NCBI RefSeq assembly: GCF_900635445.1
Contig: NZ_LR134117.1
Span: forward strand, 186,001-250,000
Source: Serratia odorifera
GTDB lineage: Bacteria > Pseudomonadota > Gammaproteobacteria > Enterobacterales > Enterobacteriaceae
Direction of reading: 5' to 3'
DNA length: 64,000 nt
Under the pieces are notes generated by a model. That model made no database searches. It saw only the letters and a list, made by a program, of their open reading frames with translations, and was not told the origin of the DNA. Positions 18,863-27,065 of the stretch are shown one piece after another. A program made the translations under genes and the position numbers. The first letter of the stretch is position 1; the number at the start of each line of letters is the position of its first letter.

Positions 18863-19216
18863 TTATCGTTTAAGTCGTTCCCGCGCGGTTTTCGCTTTGT
18901 GGCAGGGCCAGCATAGGCTTTCCAGATTCCCACTGTCATCGGTGCCGCCTTGTGCTTTCGCCTTGATATGGTCAACACACTTAGCGGCTCTTACCTGACC
19001 TTGTCGCAAGCAGTTCTGGCACAATCCTTTATCACGTTTAATGATGCGGGGACGAATCACATCCCAATCGCTTCCATACCCTCGCTCATGCCTGCTTTGA
19101 CCTGGCTTGTAGTTTCGCCAGCCTTCACCTTTATGCTCACTGCAATATCCATCAGGGTCAGTTGTGGCGTTGCGACAGCCGCGCTTACGGCATGCCTTCG
19201 GTGTTCTTGGTGGCAT
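18863..19216 (-). CDS. Phage HNH endonuclease
   Basis: AAGGA lies seven bases before the ATG at 19216, which gives a 117-residue protein opening MPPRTPKACRKRGC; upstream ATGs at 19237 and 19249 lack this signal. Two Cys pairs (CQNCLRQG and CWPCHKAK) surround the HNH core CVDHIKAKAQGGTDDSGNLE. HNH proteins beside terS-terL cooperate with terminase at cos sites in HK97-like phages. This suggests cos packaging, although the cos site itself was not located. Confidence 0.88.
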   Translation of the reverse strand: MPPRTPKACRKRGCRNATTDPDGYCSEHKGEGWRNYKPGQSRHERGYGSDWDVIRPRIIKRDKGLCQNCLRQGQVRAAKCVDHIKAKAQGGTDDSGNLESLCWPCHKAKTARERLKR

Positions 19217-19272
19217 GGCATATCCTTGCTTTGGCATTATCGATGGCACTCAGTGAATGCCACCTGAAATGC

Positions 19273-19715
19273 TCATTTGATACACACGTTACGAATGTAG
19301 TCCTGAAGCCCAGCTATTTGGCTTTTTGCAGTTTCGATTCGCTCTCGGAGGCGGAAATAATCCCGCTCAGCGGCGTCAGTAAGTCGGGGCCGGTTGCATC
19401 AGCCACGCCGGCGGCGCCGGAGGTTGGGCACGTGGCGGAGAGTTGCAACTTGCGAGCGCCAGCGGCAACAGCGCGCTGCAGATCATCAATCTGATTTTTG
19501 GCATCGTTTAGTTCCTTGGTCCGGTGCTCGTCGATGTCGGCCACCGCACGCTGAGTGCTGTTCTGCCAGTCGAGCTGGCCAGTCAGCTGGCTGTTGGACG
19601 TTTGCAGTTCGTCACGCTCGTGGCGCAGCGCCTGATTGCTGATAGCGAAATACGCCAGCAGACCGAGCACCAGCGCCACAATAGCGGCTTGCCAGTGCGG
19701 TAATGGCCAGGTCAT
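19273..19715 (-). pseudogene. Rz-type i-spanin, frameshifted by one base
   Basis: The frame from the ATG at 19715 encodes an N-terminal membrane anchor (IVALVLGLLAYFAI) and a long helical periplasmic part, but as written it runs out of family likeness after about residue 110. Adding one C to the CCCC run (GGGG at 19386-19389 on plus) restores a tail reading DAAERDYFRLRERI to the TGA at 19273, the classic Rz C-terminus. The same base also restores Rz1. The intact protein would be about 147 residues and span the periplasm for host lysis. Confidence 0.85.
19314..19504 (-). CDS. Rz1-type o-spanin lipoprotein nested in Rz, also affected by the indel
   Basis: In the +1 frame inside Rz, the ATG at 19504 opens a signal peptide with lipobox (LLPLALASC) and then a proline-rich segment (PPRAQPPAPPAWLMQP), as in lambda Rz1. 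As written the frame stops at a TGA soon after QPAPTY. With the same one-base correction it continues as DLLTPLSGIISASESESK to the TAG at 19314, paralleling the known PLNGIIS ending. It would anchor in the outer membrane and bind Rz. Confidence 0.8.
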
Positions 19716-20146
19716 GACAGGAATAACTTCCGCTCTGCGCCACGTCTTCTAACCAGACCAGGCATCACTTCACCCGCGCTAAATTTCCAACGCGGGAACT
19801 GATCCGCAGCACCGGGAGCATCACCGGCGTTGAATTTCTTCACCAGCGTTGACTGTGCAAAATTACGACCGCCAATATTGAATGCCAGAGAAACCATGGC
19901 GTCGAACTGGTTCTGCGTCATTGCACGCTTAATCGCGGTGTTAACCGTCAGCTCGAACACTGCCAGATCCTCATCCAGGAACTGTTCAGCCTGCTGCTGT
20001 GTGATTTGGTCGCCCGGATTTACACCCTTGGTATGCCCCCAGCCGATAGTCCAGGGTTTACCGCCGGTGCCAGGATCTGGATATGCTCTCAGCTCAAGGG
20101 ACTCAAACCCTTTGATAAATGTGCGCCCGCGATTACTTGTCTGCAT
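19712..20146 (-). CDS. Endolysin, GH24 lysozyme (muramidase)
   Basis: The start at 20146 has TGGAGG upstream and gives 144 residues. Glu15 in FIKGFE, Asp24 in YPDPG and Thr33 in PWTIGWGHT match the T4-type Glu-Asp-Thr active site. There is no N-terminal hydrophobic segment, so it is a cytoplasmic endolysin that needs the holin for release. It overlaps the Rz gene by four bases. Confidence 0.93.
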   Translation of the reverse strand: MQTSNRGRTFIKGFESLELRAYPDPGTGGKPWTIGWGHTKGVNPGDQITQQQAEQFLDEDLAVFELTVNTAIKRAMTQNQFDAMVSLAFNIGGRNFAQSTLVKKFNAGDAPGAADQFPRWKFSAGEVMPGLVRRRGAERKLFLS

Positions 20147-20481
20147 TCTGATTGCCTCCACCGAAGCGATTACCCACGTACCCGGAGAGGAACGCGCTAA
20201 GTTTTTTCACGCCAACGAATCCGATGAAACCACCGATGCCAACAGTTAAGGCTTTCGGCACGTCGAAGTAATCCAAAGCGGAATACGTGGTTAACGCCAA
20301 CGCACCGCACATCAGCCCTTCGAATATTGTCTCTTTCCAACTGCTGCCCGAGTAAGCCATACGCAAAACAGCCATCACGACAGCCATTATTACGCCACCG
20401 ATCGGGACGTCGCCCCGCCACCAGGCAGCAAGGATTTCTGAGATATCTGCCCAACTGTGGGGGACTATTTGGCATTTTCAT
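20133..20481 (-). pseudogene. Lambda-family holin, frameshifted near its start
   Basis: Only the part from about residue 40 reads in one frame (MAVVMAVLRMAYSGSSWKET onward). The ATG at 20481 opens MKMPNSP, typical of this holin family. Removing one base from the five-base run at 20459-20463 joins it to HSWADISEILAAWWRGD and the rest. The result is a 115-residue protein with hydrophobic helices and a charged C-terminus. It would set lysis timing by permeabilising the inner membrane. The lesion looks like a homopolymer error. Confidence 0.85.
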
Positions 20482-20814
20482 AACCTCCCCCTTCCGGGGA
20501 TGTTTCCCGGTATCGGGTTATGGATAGGGATCAGCCACCAGCCGTAAACGAGTCGGCTATACGGGGTGTGCCAGGTGTGTGTCGGATGTTGGCTGGGGCT
20601 GAAAACGAGAAAACCCCGCCGGAGCGAGGTTTTTGATTGGGTAAGCTACGTGACTGCGTAACCACTCTTATCACATTAATACGTCTTTTGCGTACGCGTT
20701 AGCTTTTTTATCTTTGCATAATGGATATATTCGATGAACTACATCTGCAATAAGTCAATTTAACTAATTTTATAAGCCAGTCGTTACTGGCATTAGGAAA
20801 GGTAAAAATCTCAA
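20482..20814. other. Non-coding region upstream of the lysis genes
   Basis: No gene is seen here. It lies upstream of the minus-strand holin, where a Q-controlled late promoter and its early terminator would be expected, and also upstream of a plus-strand gene starting at 20815. An imperfect hairpin is listed separately. GAAAGG precedes the 20815 start. Confidence 0.5.
20611..20634. terminator. Hairpin terminator upstream of holin
   Basis: AAACCCCGC pairs with GCGAGGTTT around a CGGA loop with one mismatch, followed by T on the plus strand and a shorter T run on the minus strand. On the minus strand it could be the pR'-proximal terminator that Q overrides; that role is inference from position only. 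Confidence 0.5.
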
Positions 20815-21712
20815 ATGACTGAAATAGAAAAAGAATTTGAAGTTGAAAAATTCAGCATACACTATGACGCAAAAAAAGGTTCTGATCTAAGCAAGCACAA
20901 AATGAATGCCTATGATTTAGGCATGTCTATTGTCGAATTCGCAAAAATGATTAATCGTGCGGATGATATAATTAACAAAGAAAGGACTTTAGAGCTGGAG
21001 GTTACTGCACCTGCCAAAGCTGGCTCTTTAATTGTTGAGTTTGCTTTGATCGTCAAATCTGGTGGTGCGTTAGAAGTTTTAAAATACCTAGGCCTCAGCG
21101 CGTCCTCTGCAGCAGTAGCTATGGGCACTGCACTTGGGGGTTGCTCGGAAGTTGCGTGACAAGAAAGTAATTGGGGTTGTTAGAGAGGCAAACTCTGATA
21201 CCGCAACGATTGAGTTGGACGGTGAAGAACTCAAATGTGACAAAACTGTTGCAGCATTAGTAACCGATCCAGTGATTCGCCAAGCAATGAATGAAGTCAT
21301 AAATCAACCACTAGTCAACGAAGATAGCCCTAAGTTTAAAATAATGTCAGAGGGACAAGAGATATTCAAAGTAGAAAATGAAGAAATTCAAGAGTTTACA
21401 CCATTACCTAAAAAATCTCTTTCTGACGAGAAAGTTGAAAATATCACTACGAATGTCTTGTTGACTCAAGTAAACTTCGATGCCAGCAAAGGTTGGAAAA
21501 TGTTCTATGATGAACGTGAGCTTTCTGTGAAGATGGAAGACGAGTCATTCATGGCGCGCGTTCGCGATAGTGCAAAAAGTTTTACACGTGGTGATATGTT
21601 TGAAGTCGCACTTTCCATCATCACGAAGACGACAGCCAGATCTCAGCGAACTGAGTATGTCATTACAAGGGTCATACGCCATCGGGCATCCAGTGACAGG
21701 AAAATAATTTAA
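20815..21712 (+). pseudogene. Prophage cargo protein of unknown function, frameshifted
   Basis: The first frame (20815-21159) opens MTEIEKEFEVEKFSIHYDA and has a glycine/alanine-rich segment (LGLSASSAAVAMGTALG). The second (from about 21134) continues VARKLRDKKVIGVVREAN to a TAA at 21712. Deleting one G from GGGGG at 21136-21140 fuses them into a single protein of about 298 residues. One hydrophobic stretch lies in the middle and no catalytic motif is visible. It heads a plus-strand three-gene block opposite to the phage late genes. I do not recognise a function. Confidence 0.7.
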
Positions 21713-21713
21713 A

Positions 21714-21966
21714 GTGACAGAACTTGAAGCGATTCATGTCATATCTCAGGCAATAGGTTGGATAGGGCTATTAGCTCTGTCCCCCTTTCCTGTATCGCTT
21801 CAGTTACGCCTTCGCGTTTTATCTCACGGGCAGGTTGAAAAAACGCCATAAAATTCTTGTTCAATACAAAGAAGATGGTGAAGTTGTTCGTGAAGTGACT
21901 GTGAGTTTTGACTCACAGTCACCGATAGTTAAACAATTAGAAGCTGCTGGGAAAACTACCCGATGA
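21714..21966 (+). pseudogene. Small membrane protein, second gene of cargo block, frameshifted
   Basis: A GTG at 21714, one base after the previous stop, opens VTELEAIHVISQAIGWIGLL, a transmembrane helix. Removing one C from CCCCC at 21781-21785 joins it to YRFSYAFAFYLTGRLKKRH and a soluble tail ending EAAGKTTR. The corrected protein is 83 residues. Its TGA overlaps the ATG of the next gene (ATGA), which supports both the frame and an operon. Confidence 0.65.
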
Positions 21967-22352
21967 GTTCAACTCCCAAAGATAGCTCTGTTGGTGTGAA
22001 AGCCGCAGTAGGTAGTACAGCAGGCCTCGGCTCAATTATGTTAAGCCTGTCAACCTACATGCCTGGTGAGAGCGGTAAGGTTTTCGCATTATTAGTCCCC
22101 CTTATAAGCTCCATAGTCTCTTGGGCGGCAATCTATGGTTATAACCGTTGGATGGAGCCTCATGAGGTTGTTGCTTGGCGTTCAGCTCTTAAAAAAGATT
22201 TATCGTCACAGTTGGCTATTATCAGAGATACCAACTGTGACGACGAAACCAAACAAGAAGCAAAAAGGATTTATTCTCGCACTAAGATGAAGTTAGCAAC
22301 GCTTAGACAAGACTACGCTTCAGGCGCACTAAGCCTTAAAGCGCGGGAATAG
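21963..22352 (+). CDS. Membrane protein, third gene of cargo block
   Basis: The 129-residue protein has two hydrophobic segments (about residues 19-35 and VFALLVPLISSIVSWAAIYG at about 40-60), then a charged helical tail (WRSALKKDLSSQLAIIRD). It overlaps the previous gene by ATGA and converges with the Q gene, whose stop lies only four bases past its own. The function is unknown; the position between Q and lysis is where lambdoid phages often carry accessory genes. Confidence 0.75.
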   Translation: MSSTPKDSSVGVKAAVGSTAGLGSIMLSLSTYMPGESGKVFALLVPLISSIVSWAAIYGYNRWMEPHEVVAWRSALKKDLSSQLAIIRDTNCDDETKQEAKRIYSRTKMKLATLRQDYASGALSLKARE

Positions 22353-22355
22353 ATA

Positions 22356-22717
22356 TCATAAATCAAATGTTAGAGTTATATCTAACATAGCCAAACAACC
22401 ACCAATAAATCCCTCGGCTGTTTGCATTTCCTTCCGGATGGTTCCATCCGAACACTTACGTTTTCGGGCTATCTTACGCAGCGACATGCCATAAACATGG
22501 TGTGCAATTACGAGATCATACTCTTCAGGCTTATACTTTTTCAGCCGACTTACACACCCGTCGATCAGCAAACCATCATCATCACAGCAGGATAGCTTTC
22601 CGCTCGATGTTGGTGGCAGTAGCCTTTGAACCCTGCTGCGATTGGTGAGTAATCGATGCCACTGTCCTCACGTGCCCACACGCCCCACCGCTCCAAAATT
22701 TCGTACATATCTTTCAT
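22356..22717 (-). pseudogene. Phage late antiterminator Q, one-base frameshift
   Basis: The ATG at 22717 opens MKDMYEILERWGVWAREDSG and continues to SPIAAGFKG. The reading then shifts to LLPPTSSGKLSCCDDDGLL and on to a C-terminal helix-turn-helix (GMSLRKIARKRKCSDGTIR). One missing C in the CC at 22623-22624 explains the break. Restored, it is a 120-residue Q protein of the phage 82/P21-like type, which lets RNA polymerase pass the terminator before the lysis and head genes. Confidence 0.88.
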
Positions 22718-22769
22718 TCTTAATCTCCAGGCGTCTGGCCCGCATGCCAGCTCGCCTATTACTCCACAC

Positions 22770-23526
22770 TTATGAAATTGCACCGACCGATAACGAGTAG
22801 TCGATGAACCTGAACCACAGTTCGATCTGGCTGCCGTGTTCCGCTTCCCATCGTGACGGGTCACGGTGTAATGCATCGTGTTCTTCTCGGCATAACGGGA
22901 TAGTGAAAAGGTCATGCGCCTTAGTTCCCATCCCTCCCTGCCCATGCCCGATGATATGGTGAGCATCGTCAGCCTTCACACCGCGAATAACGCATAGTTG
23001 TGACTTAACCCACTGAAGGTAAGCTTTACTTTCCCAACGCTCACGCTTGGGCAATTTAAAAAATGACTTTGGCGGCGCTGGTCGATAACCAACGTCTTGG
23101 CCGCTTTCCTCACCTTTTCCGCCACAACCTGGTGCGCCGCTGGCGTGTGCGTTATCTCCGCCTCTTTCCGGCCGCCAGTGTGGATCGTCGCTGGTGGCAT
23201 CCGAAGAGACGCTGAGCAAACGTCATCAGGCAGATCGTCGGCAACACCATGCATCACGGCCCACCAGCACAGCTCAGGCAAGGTCACTTGATGCCCACCG
23301 TCAAACATGAAGTACGAGCGCACTGTTTCGAGAATGTATGCCGCCCTGTTGGCGTCAGCCACAATCTGCATTTTCTCGATAGCTTGCCCGCGCAGCCGGT
23401 TGTCGCATCCCTCACATAGCCTGATTGCGCTGTTGTCATAGCGTAGCGTCGTCATGTGTCGGGTATGATCACCATCGACCTGACACCCGCGCTTAAGCGA
23501 TACCCAGTATTCCAATGAACTGATAC
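22770..23526 (-). pseudogene. DUF968 phage protein, C-terminal part, interrupted by IS and frameshifted
   Basis: This is the downstream half of a DUF968 gene whose beginning lies at 24861-25104. The first frame carries NSAIRLCEGCDNRL, a zinc-type Cys pair, and LPELCWWAVMHGVADDLP. One base is missing at the GG at 23080-23081, where IDPAPPKS would be restored. The second frame carries WESKAYLQWVKSQLC and HHIIGHGQGGMGTKAHDLF, an HNH-like core, and ends at 22770. DUF968 genes sit between RusA and Q in many lambdoid prophages. Confidence 0.85.
23512..23526. repeat. Direct repeat flanking the IS2-like element, left copy
   Basis: CCAATGAACTGATAC occurs here and again at 24861-24875, exactly outside the inferred element ends. 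One copy is needed to restore the DUF968 reading frame (GISSLEYW), so the second is a duplication created with the insertion. Confidence 0.8.
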
Positions 23527-23589
23527 TGATGTAGCCCCTGAAACACCAGACAGTAGCTGTATCTCCAGATAAGAGATAGGCTTGAATAT

Positions 23590-23984
23590 ATGTCTAACAC
23601 TAACACCAATTTTGAGATGACCGGGATCCTGTTAGGGCAAGAAGTCCGTAAACGTAAAACTCCTCAGGAAAAGATCGCCATTATCCAGCAGACGATGGAG
23701 CCAGGCATGAATGTCTCCCATGTCGCCCGCCTGCATGGCATCCAGCCCAGCCTGCTGTTTAAGTGGAAGAAGCAGTATCAGGAAGGCAGCCTCACCGCCG
23801 TTGCGGCCGGAGAAGAAGTCGTTCCAGCTTCTGAGCTTACTGCTGCTCTGAAGCAGGTCCGGAGCTTCAGCGCCTGCTGGGCAAGAAGACGATGGAAGTT
23901 GAGATCCTGAAAGAAGCTGTGGAGTACGGTCAGTCGCGAAAATGGATAGCGCACGCGCCCTTGTTGCCAAAGGACGGGGAATAG
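23590..23984 (+). pseudogene. IS2-like OrfA, one-base frameshift
   Basis: The protein opens with a polar leader, then RKTPQEKIAIIQQTMEPGM and a helix-turn-helix (VARLHGIQPSLLFKWKKQY), as in IS2 InsC. As written it leaves the family after LKQVR. One missing G at the GG at 23861-23862 restores ELQRLLGKKTMEVEILKEA and a stop at 23982-23984, for a total of 131 residues. OrfA binds the ends and, fused to OrfB by a programmed slip, forms the transposase. Confidence 0.8.
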
Positions 23985-24823
23985 CCCTGGTCAGCCGCAC
24001 CATGGGCGTGTCGCGTGCGCAGCTGTCACTGCGAATTAACCGTTCTGCCGACTGGCAGGACAGGCGCTGTAAGCGGCGTAATGATGAAGCAGACGCTGAA
24101 ATACTGTCAGAGCTCCTCGATATCATCAGCGATATGCCCAGTTACGGCTATCGCCGTGTGTGGGGCATCCTGCGTAAGCAACGTCGCACAGAGGGGCTGA
24201 CACCCGTGAACGCCAAACGGCTTTACAGGATAATGAGCGAGCATAATCTGTTGTTATTGCATGACAAACCAGAGCGGCCAAAGCGTGAACATAAGGGCAA
24301 AATAGCGGTGGCAGAAAGCGATATGCGCTGGTGTTCAGATGGCTTCGAGTTCGGCTGTGACAACGGAGAAAAACTGCGGGTTACGTTCGCGCTGGACTGT
24401 TGCGACAGAGAGGCCATAGACTGGGCTGCAAGCACCGGAGGCTACGACAGTTCGACGGTGCAGGATGTGATGCTGAGGTCGGTGGAAAAGCGCTTCGGCG
24501 ACAGGCTGCCGGAAACACCAGTGCAGTGGCTGACGGACAACGGTTCAGCATATACCGCGCATGAAACGCGGAGGTTCGCCAAAGAGCTGAATCTGGAGCC
24601 GTGTACAACAGCGGTGAGCAGCCCGCAGAGCAATGGCATGGCCGAACGGTTCGTGAAGACGATGAAGGAAGACTATATCGCGTTCATGCCGAAACCGGAT
24701 GTGAGAACAGCCCTGCGAAACCTTGCAGCGGCGTTCACGCATTACAATGAAAACCACCCGCACAGTGCGCTGGGATATCACTCTCCGAGAGAATACCGGC
24801 GGCAACGTGCATCGTTAACCTAA
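23942..24823 (+). CDS. IS2-like OrfB transposase subunit
   Basis: The 293-residue integrase-core protein is close in pattern to IS2 InsD: YGYRRVWGIL, first Asp near RWCSDGFEF, second Asp in WLTDNGSAY and Glu in NGMAERFVKTMKEDY. It begins inside the end of orfA, the normal IS3-family arrangement for a -1 OrfAB fusion. No lesion is visible in this part. Confidence 0.92.
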   Translation: MDSARALVAKGRGIALVSRTMGVSRAQLSLRINRSADWQDRRCKRRNDEADAEILSELLDIISDMPSYGYRRVWGILRKQRRTEGLTPVNAKRLYRIMSEHNLLLLHDKPERPKREHKGKIAVAESDMRWCSDGFEFGCDNGEKLRVTFALDCCDREAIDWAASTGGYDSSTVQDVMLRSVEKRFGDRLPETPVQWLTDNGSAYTAHETRRFAKELNLEPCTTAVSSPQSNGMAERFVKTMKEDYIAFMPKPDVRTALRNLAAAFTHYNENHPHSALGYHSPREYRRQRASLT

Positions 24824-24860
24824 GATACAAAAGCTGTCCGGAGATGGTGGGTCAAGATCA

Positions 24861-24875
24861 CCAATGAACTGATAC
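24861..24875. repeat. Direct repeat flanking the IS2-like element, right copy
   Basis: This is a perfect 15-bp match to 23512-23526. See the left copy for interpretation. Confidence 0.8.
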
Positions 24876-25104
24876 CACCAGCGGCGTTGAGCACACGCTT
24901 ATTCTGATAGAACGGTGTAAACCGTGGATCATTCGCCAGTTCTTGCCCCAGCACCGGTAGTACACCAGATGGCAACGCTGCAAACTCGCTCGGCTCACGA
25001 CAAACTAGCAGCCGTCCAGTCAGGTGAGGCAGCAGTTCTTTGCCAGGGCGCAGGATGATCTGGCCTAGCTCCGGAACAGTGAATGATTTGAGCAATGCCC
25101 TCAT
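24861..25104 (-). pseudogene. DUF968 phage protein, N-terminal part
   Basis: The ATG at 25104 overlaps the RusA stop (ATGA). About 81 residues (RALLKSFTVPELGQIILRPG to NAAGGISSL) precede the IS. The remainder is at 22770-23526. The opening IILRPGKELL and LTGRLLVC are family features. The gene is inactive as found because of the insertion. Confidence 0.85.
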
Positions 25105-25472
25105 GCCCCCACCTCACGGATCATCAGTTCAACCTTGCCACCCTTGGTGACTGGCCCCCACTCTGCAGCCAACTTTTTTATCTGGCTGTCATCGAGCCAA
25201 ACTCCCGCCCGGGTCATCGCATCAAACAACGCCTTGAAGTAGTTATCCAGATCTCTACGAGCCCGCGTCGGTGGATAAAACACCACTGAAACGGCTAGAT
25301 CTCCAGTTAACGATCGCGGCCTGCGGTTTAGCTGATCCAGAATGCTCGCCAGCGCCTCGCTGTTGAATTTTCTCCCCCTATAGCTAACCAAGTGCCGGCC
25401 TTTGAGAGATCCCTTGTTAGGCGCTCTCCAGTAGCCGTTAACGCTTGGCGGGAATGGCAATGTTAATTTCAT
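25101..25472 (-). CDS. rusA: RusA-family Holliday junction resolvase
   Basis: The start at 25472 (four-base overlap with the methyltransferase gene) gives 123 residues. It opens MKLTLPFPPSVNGYWRA, as RusA does. The catalytic aspartates lie in RRDLDNYFKALFDAM and VWLDDSQI. The enzyme cuts four-way junctions in phage recombination and replication intermediates. It is often next to DUF968 and Q in lambdoid phages. Confidence 0.93.
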   Translation of the reverse strand: MKLTLPFPPSVNGYWRAPNKGSLKGRHLVSYRGRKFNSEALASILDQLNRRPRSLTGDLAVSVVFYPPTRARRDLDNYFKALFDAMTRAGVWLDDSQIKKLAAEWGPVTKGGKVELMIREVGA

Positions 25473-26038
25473 GACGCCACCTCGGCTTTTCCCGGTACCA
25501 ATACCACCGACTGATCGCACTGATTACCCCAGCTATCCCAACCTTCTGACTGCTGACGGGCGAATAGCTCGATACGTGGCACATCACCAAGCAATTGCAC
25601 CAACTTATCGCGGAACGCTTCAGGCTTGGCGCTATGTTCCATACGTGGTGCCGTGACGTGCTGGCAGATCGATGCATCCAGGCGCGGCGGTAGCTTACCC
25701 TTAACCGCAAACAGGCAATCTTCGCTGTTGGCGCGGGTCATCCAACCCATGCCCAGCGCGTTGTTACCCTTGTGCTTGTTCGTCTTGTGCCAGGTGAAGC
25801 CCTTCATAGTCATCAAACGGAAACCCCACGCTTCCATGACTTTCAGCGCTTCGACCGGTTGCGTCGGTACCCACCACATTGCCAGCAAGCAAGAATCAGC
25901 GGCTAAATCCCACACTGGTAAACGGCAGATGTCGGCAACAGTCATCGTTGGATATTTAAAACCGGCTCCGCGCTTTCCGTCTGCGCATTTGTCTTTGTAC
26001 GTCCACGGCGGATCTGCATAAATCAGTGAATACGTCAT
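25469..26038 (-). CDS. MT-A70-type DNA N6-adenine methyltransferase
   Basis: The start at 26038 overlaps the previous stop (ATGA) and gives 189 residues. The catalytic DPPW is at residues 9-12 (IYADPPWTYKD), and the MT-A70 pattern continues with CLLAMWWVPTQPV and EHSAKPEAFRDK. It should methylate adenine in phage DNA; the specificity cannot be read from sequence. No partner nuclease is adjacent, so protection of phage DNA against host restriction is more likely than a restriction-modification pair. Confidence 0.9.
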   Translation of the reverse strand: MTYSLIYADPPWTYKDKCADGKRGAGFKYPTMTVADICRLPVWDLAADSCLLAMWWVPTQPVEALKVMEAWGFRLMTMKGFTWHKTNKHKGNNALGMGWMTRANSEDCLFAVKGKLPPRLDASICQHVTAPRMEHSAKPEAFRDKLVQLLGDVPRIELFARQQSEGWDSWGNQCDQSVVLVPGKAEVAS

Positions 26039-26379
26039 GCAGCCTGCTCCTCTACAGCCACCAGCCGATAAAAATAAACCCATTTCCCTGACTCGCTTTT
26101 CTCCATACGACGTTCTTTTACGAGTCCTTGATATGGCTTGCTGAACTCTCGCAGCCTGGCACTAATAGCCGCCTGCGTGTCGTAAATGCCGTACATTTGC
26201 AGCACCAGCAATTCAAGGTCGCGCAGGGTATGCCACTTAGCACCGGCAGCAGCATTCCGGACACGGCACATCTGACTTTCTGGGTTATCCTTGAGTACGC
26301 CCGCAAGAGTTAGCCGGCGAATACCGCTGTTGATTCGCTCGCTCTCGAATACATCCACCGGGATCGATAACTTTTTCAT
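26035..26379 (-). CDS. Conserved phage protein of unknown function
   Basis: The 114-residue protein lies between the replication P and methyltransferase genes, overlapping both by four bases. The region DLELLVLQMYGIYDTQAAIS with ARLREFSKPY looks like a winged-helix DNA-binding fold, and the C-terminal strand KSESGKWVYFYRLV fits the wing. A regulatory or replication-accessory role is possible; I do not recognise the family with certainty. Confidence 0.7.
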   Translation of the reverse strand: MKKLSIPVDVFESERINSGIRRLTLAGVLKDNPESQMCRVRNAAAGAKWHTLRDLELLVLQMYGIYDTQAAISARLREFSKPYQGLVKERRMEKSESGKWVYFYRLVAVEEQAA

Positions 26380-27065
26380 AGCCAGCCCTCTTTCTTGCGA
26401 CGCTCGTACTCTGCCAGCAGCAACTGTGCCGGGGTTGGCCCCGTTGGCGTTTTTGGTGCGGCGATTTGTGCTGCCGGCGTCGGTACCGGTTCACCTTTCG
26501 CTAAACGCTTAGCCCAGCCGTTCAGCTGGTTCTGAATAGCGCGCCGGGTTTCGGCCTCGGTGTGGTTGTAGCGATGCATCGCCCGGCGGACGTCAATCAC
26601 GATCCAGTACATCGCCGGATGCGACCACGGGAATTCCTCGGCAGACGGGTACTGCGAGCGCGTAGCGGCATACTTGTCGAACTCGGTCACCGCTTCATCC
26701 AGCGACGGCAGACCTGCGAATTCAGCAGCGCCGGCTTTGCACCAGCCGATAAACTTGCCGCAGCTCGGCCAAAAGTCACTCTCCTGCTGGCGAGCCATGC
26801 GCATGCCTGCACGCAGCTGGTCGGCGGTTGTTATTCCGTTTTCAGCGAAAGCCAAGATCCATTGCCGCTTTGCTGCCGCGATATCCTCCGGAGTGCTCAG
26901 CGCGGTGTTACGTGCCGCCGGGAAGATCTGCATCAGGTTTTTGAAGAGCAGATCTACAAGCTTCTCAGCGTTGTTGTTCACTACGCGCTGTGCCGGTTCA
27001 CTTGGCATCATCCGCGCCAATGTGCCGGCGTCGCGGCTCTGGACTGCTTGCATGAGTTTGTTCAT
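26376..27065 (-). CDS. Phage replication protein P (helicase loader)
   Basis: The protein has 229 residues. AENGITTADQLRAGMRMARQ and DFWPSCGKFIGWCKAG are the hallmarks of the lambda P/phage replication P family, which recruits host DnaB to the origin. It is coupled by a four-base overlap to the O-like gene upstream, the lambda O-P arrangement. Confidence 0.9.
   Translation of the reverse strand: MNKLMQAVQSRDAGTLARMMPSEPAQRVVNNNAEKLVDLLFKNLMQIFPAARNTALSTPEDIAAAKRQWILAFAENGITTADQLRAGMRMARQQESDFWPSCGKFIGWCKAGAAEFAGLPSLDEAVTEFDKYAATRSQYPSAEEFPWSHPAMYWIVIDVRRAMHRYNHTEAETRRAIQNQLNGWAKRLAKGEPVPTPAAQIAAPKTPTGPTPAQLLLAEYERRKKEGWL

Larger units (their letters stand above)
23527..24860 (+). mobile_element. 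IS2-like insertion sequence (IS3 family)
   Basis: The element is 1334 bp by my boundaries, close to the 1331 bp of IS2. The ends form an imperfect inverted repeat: 19 of 27 bases match between 23527-23553 and the complement of 24834-24860. It carries orfA and orfB resembling the IS2 pair, and it interrupts the DUF968 gene. A 15-bp direct repeat flanks it, longer than the 5 bp normal for IS2. Confidence 0.85.

Noticed and set aside
20197..20481. A 94-residue arginine-rich minus-strand frame
   Set aside because: Only its first seven codons are real (holin start); the rest is the wrong frame after the homopolymer slip.
22565..22966. A 133-residue minus-strand frame
   Set aside because: Its last 32 residues before the shift are the N-terminus of Q; the upstream part is noise and the downstream part is out of frame.
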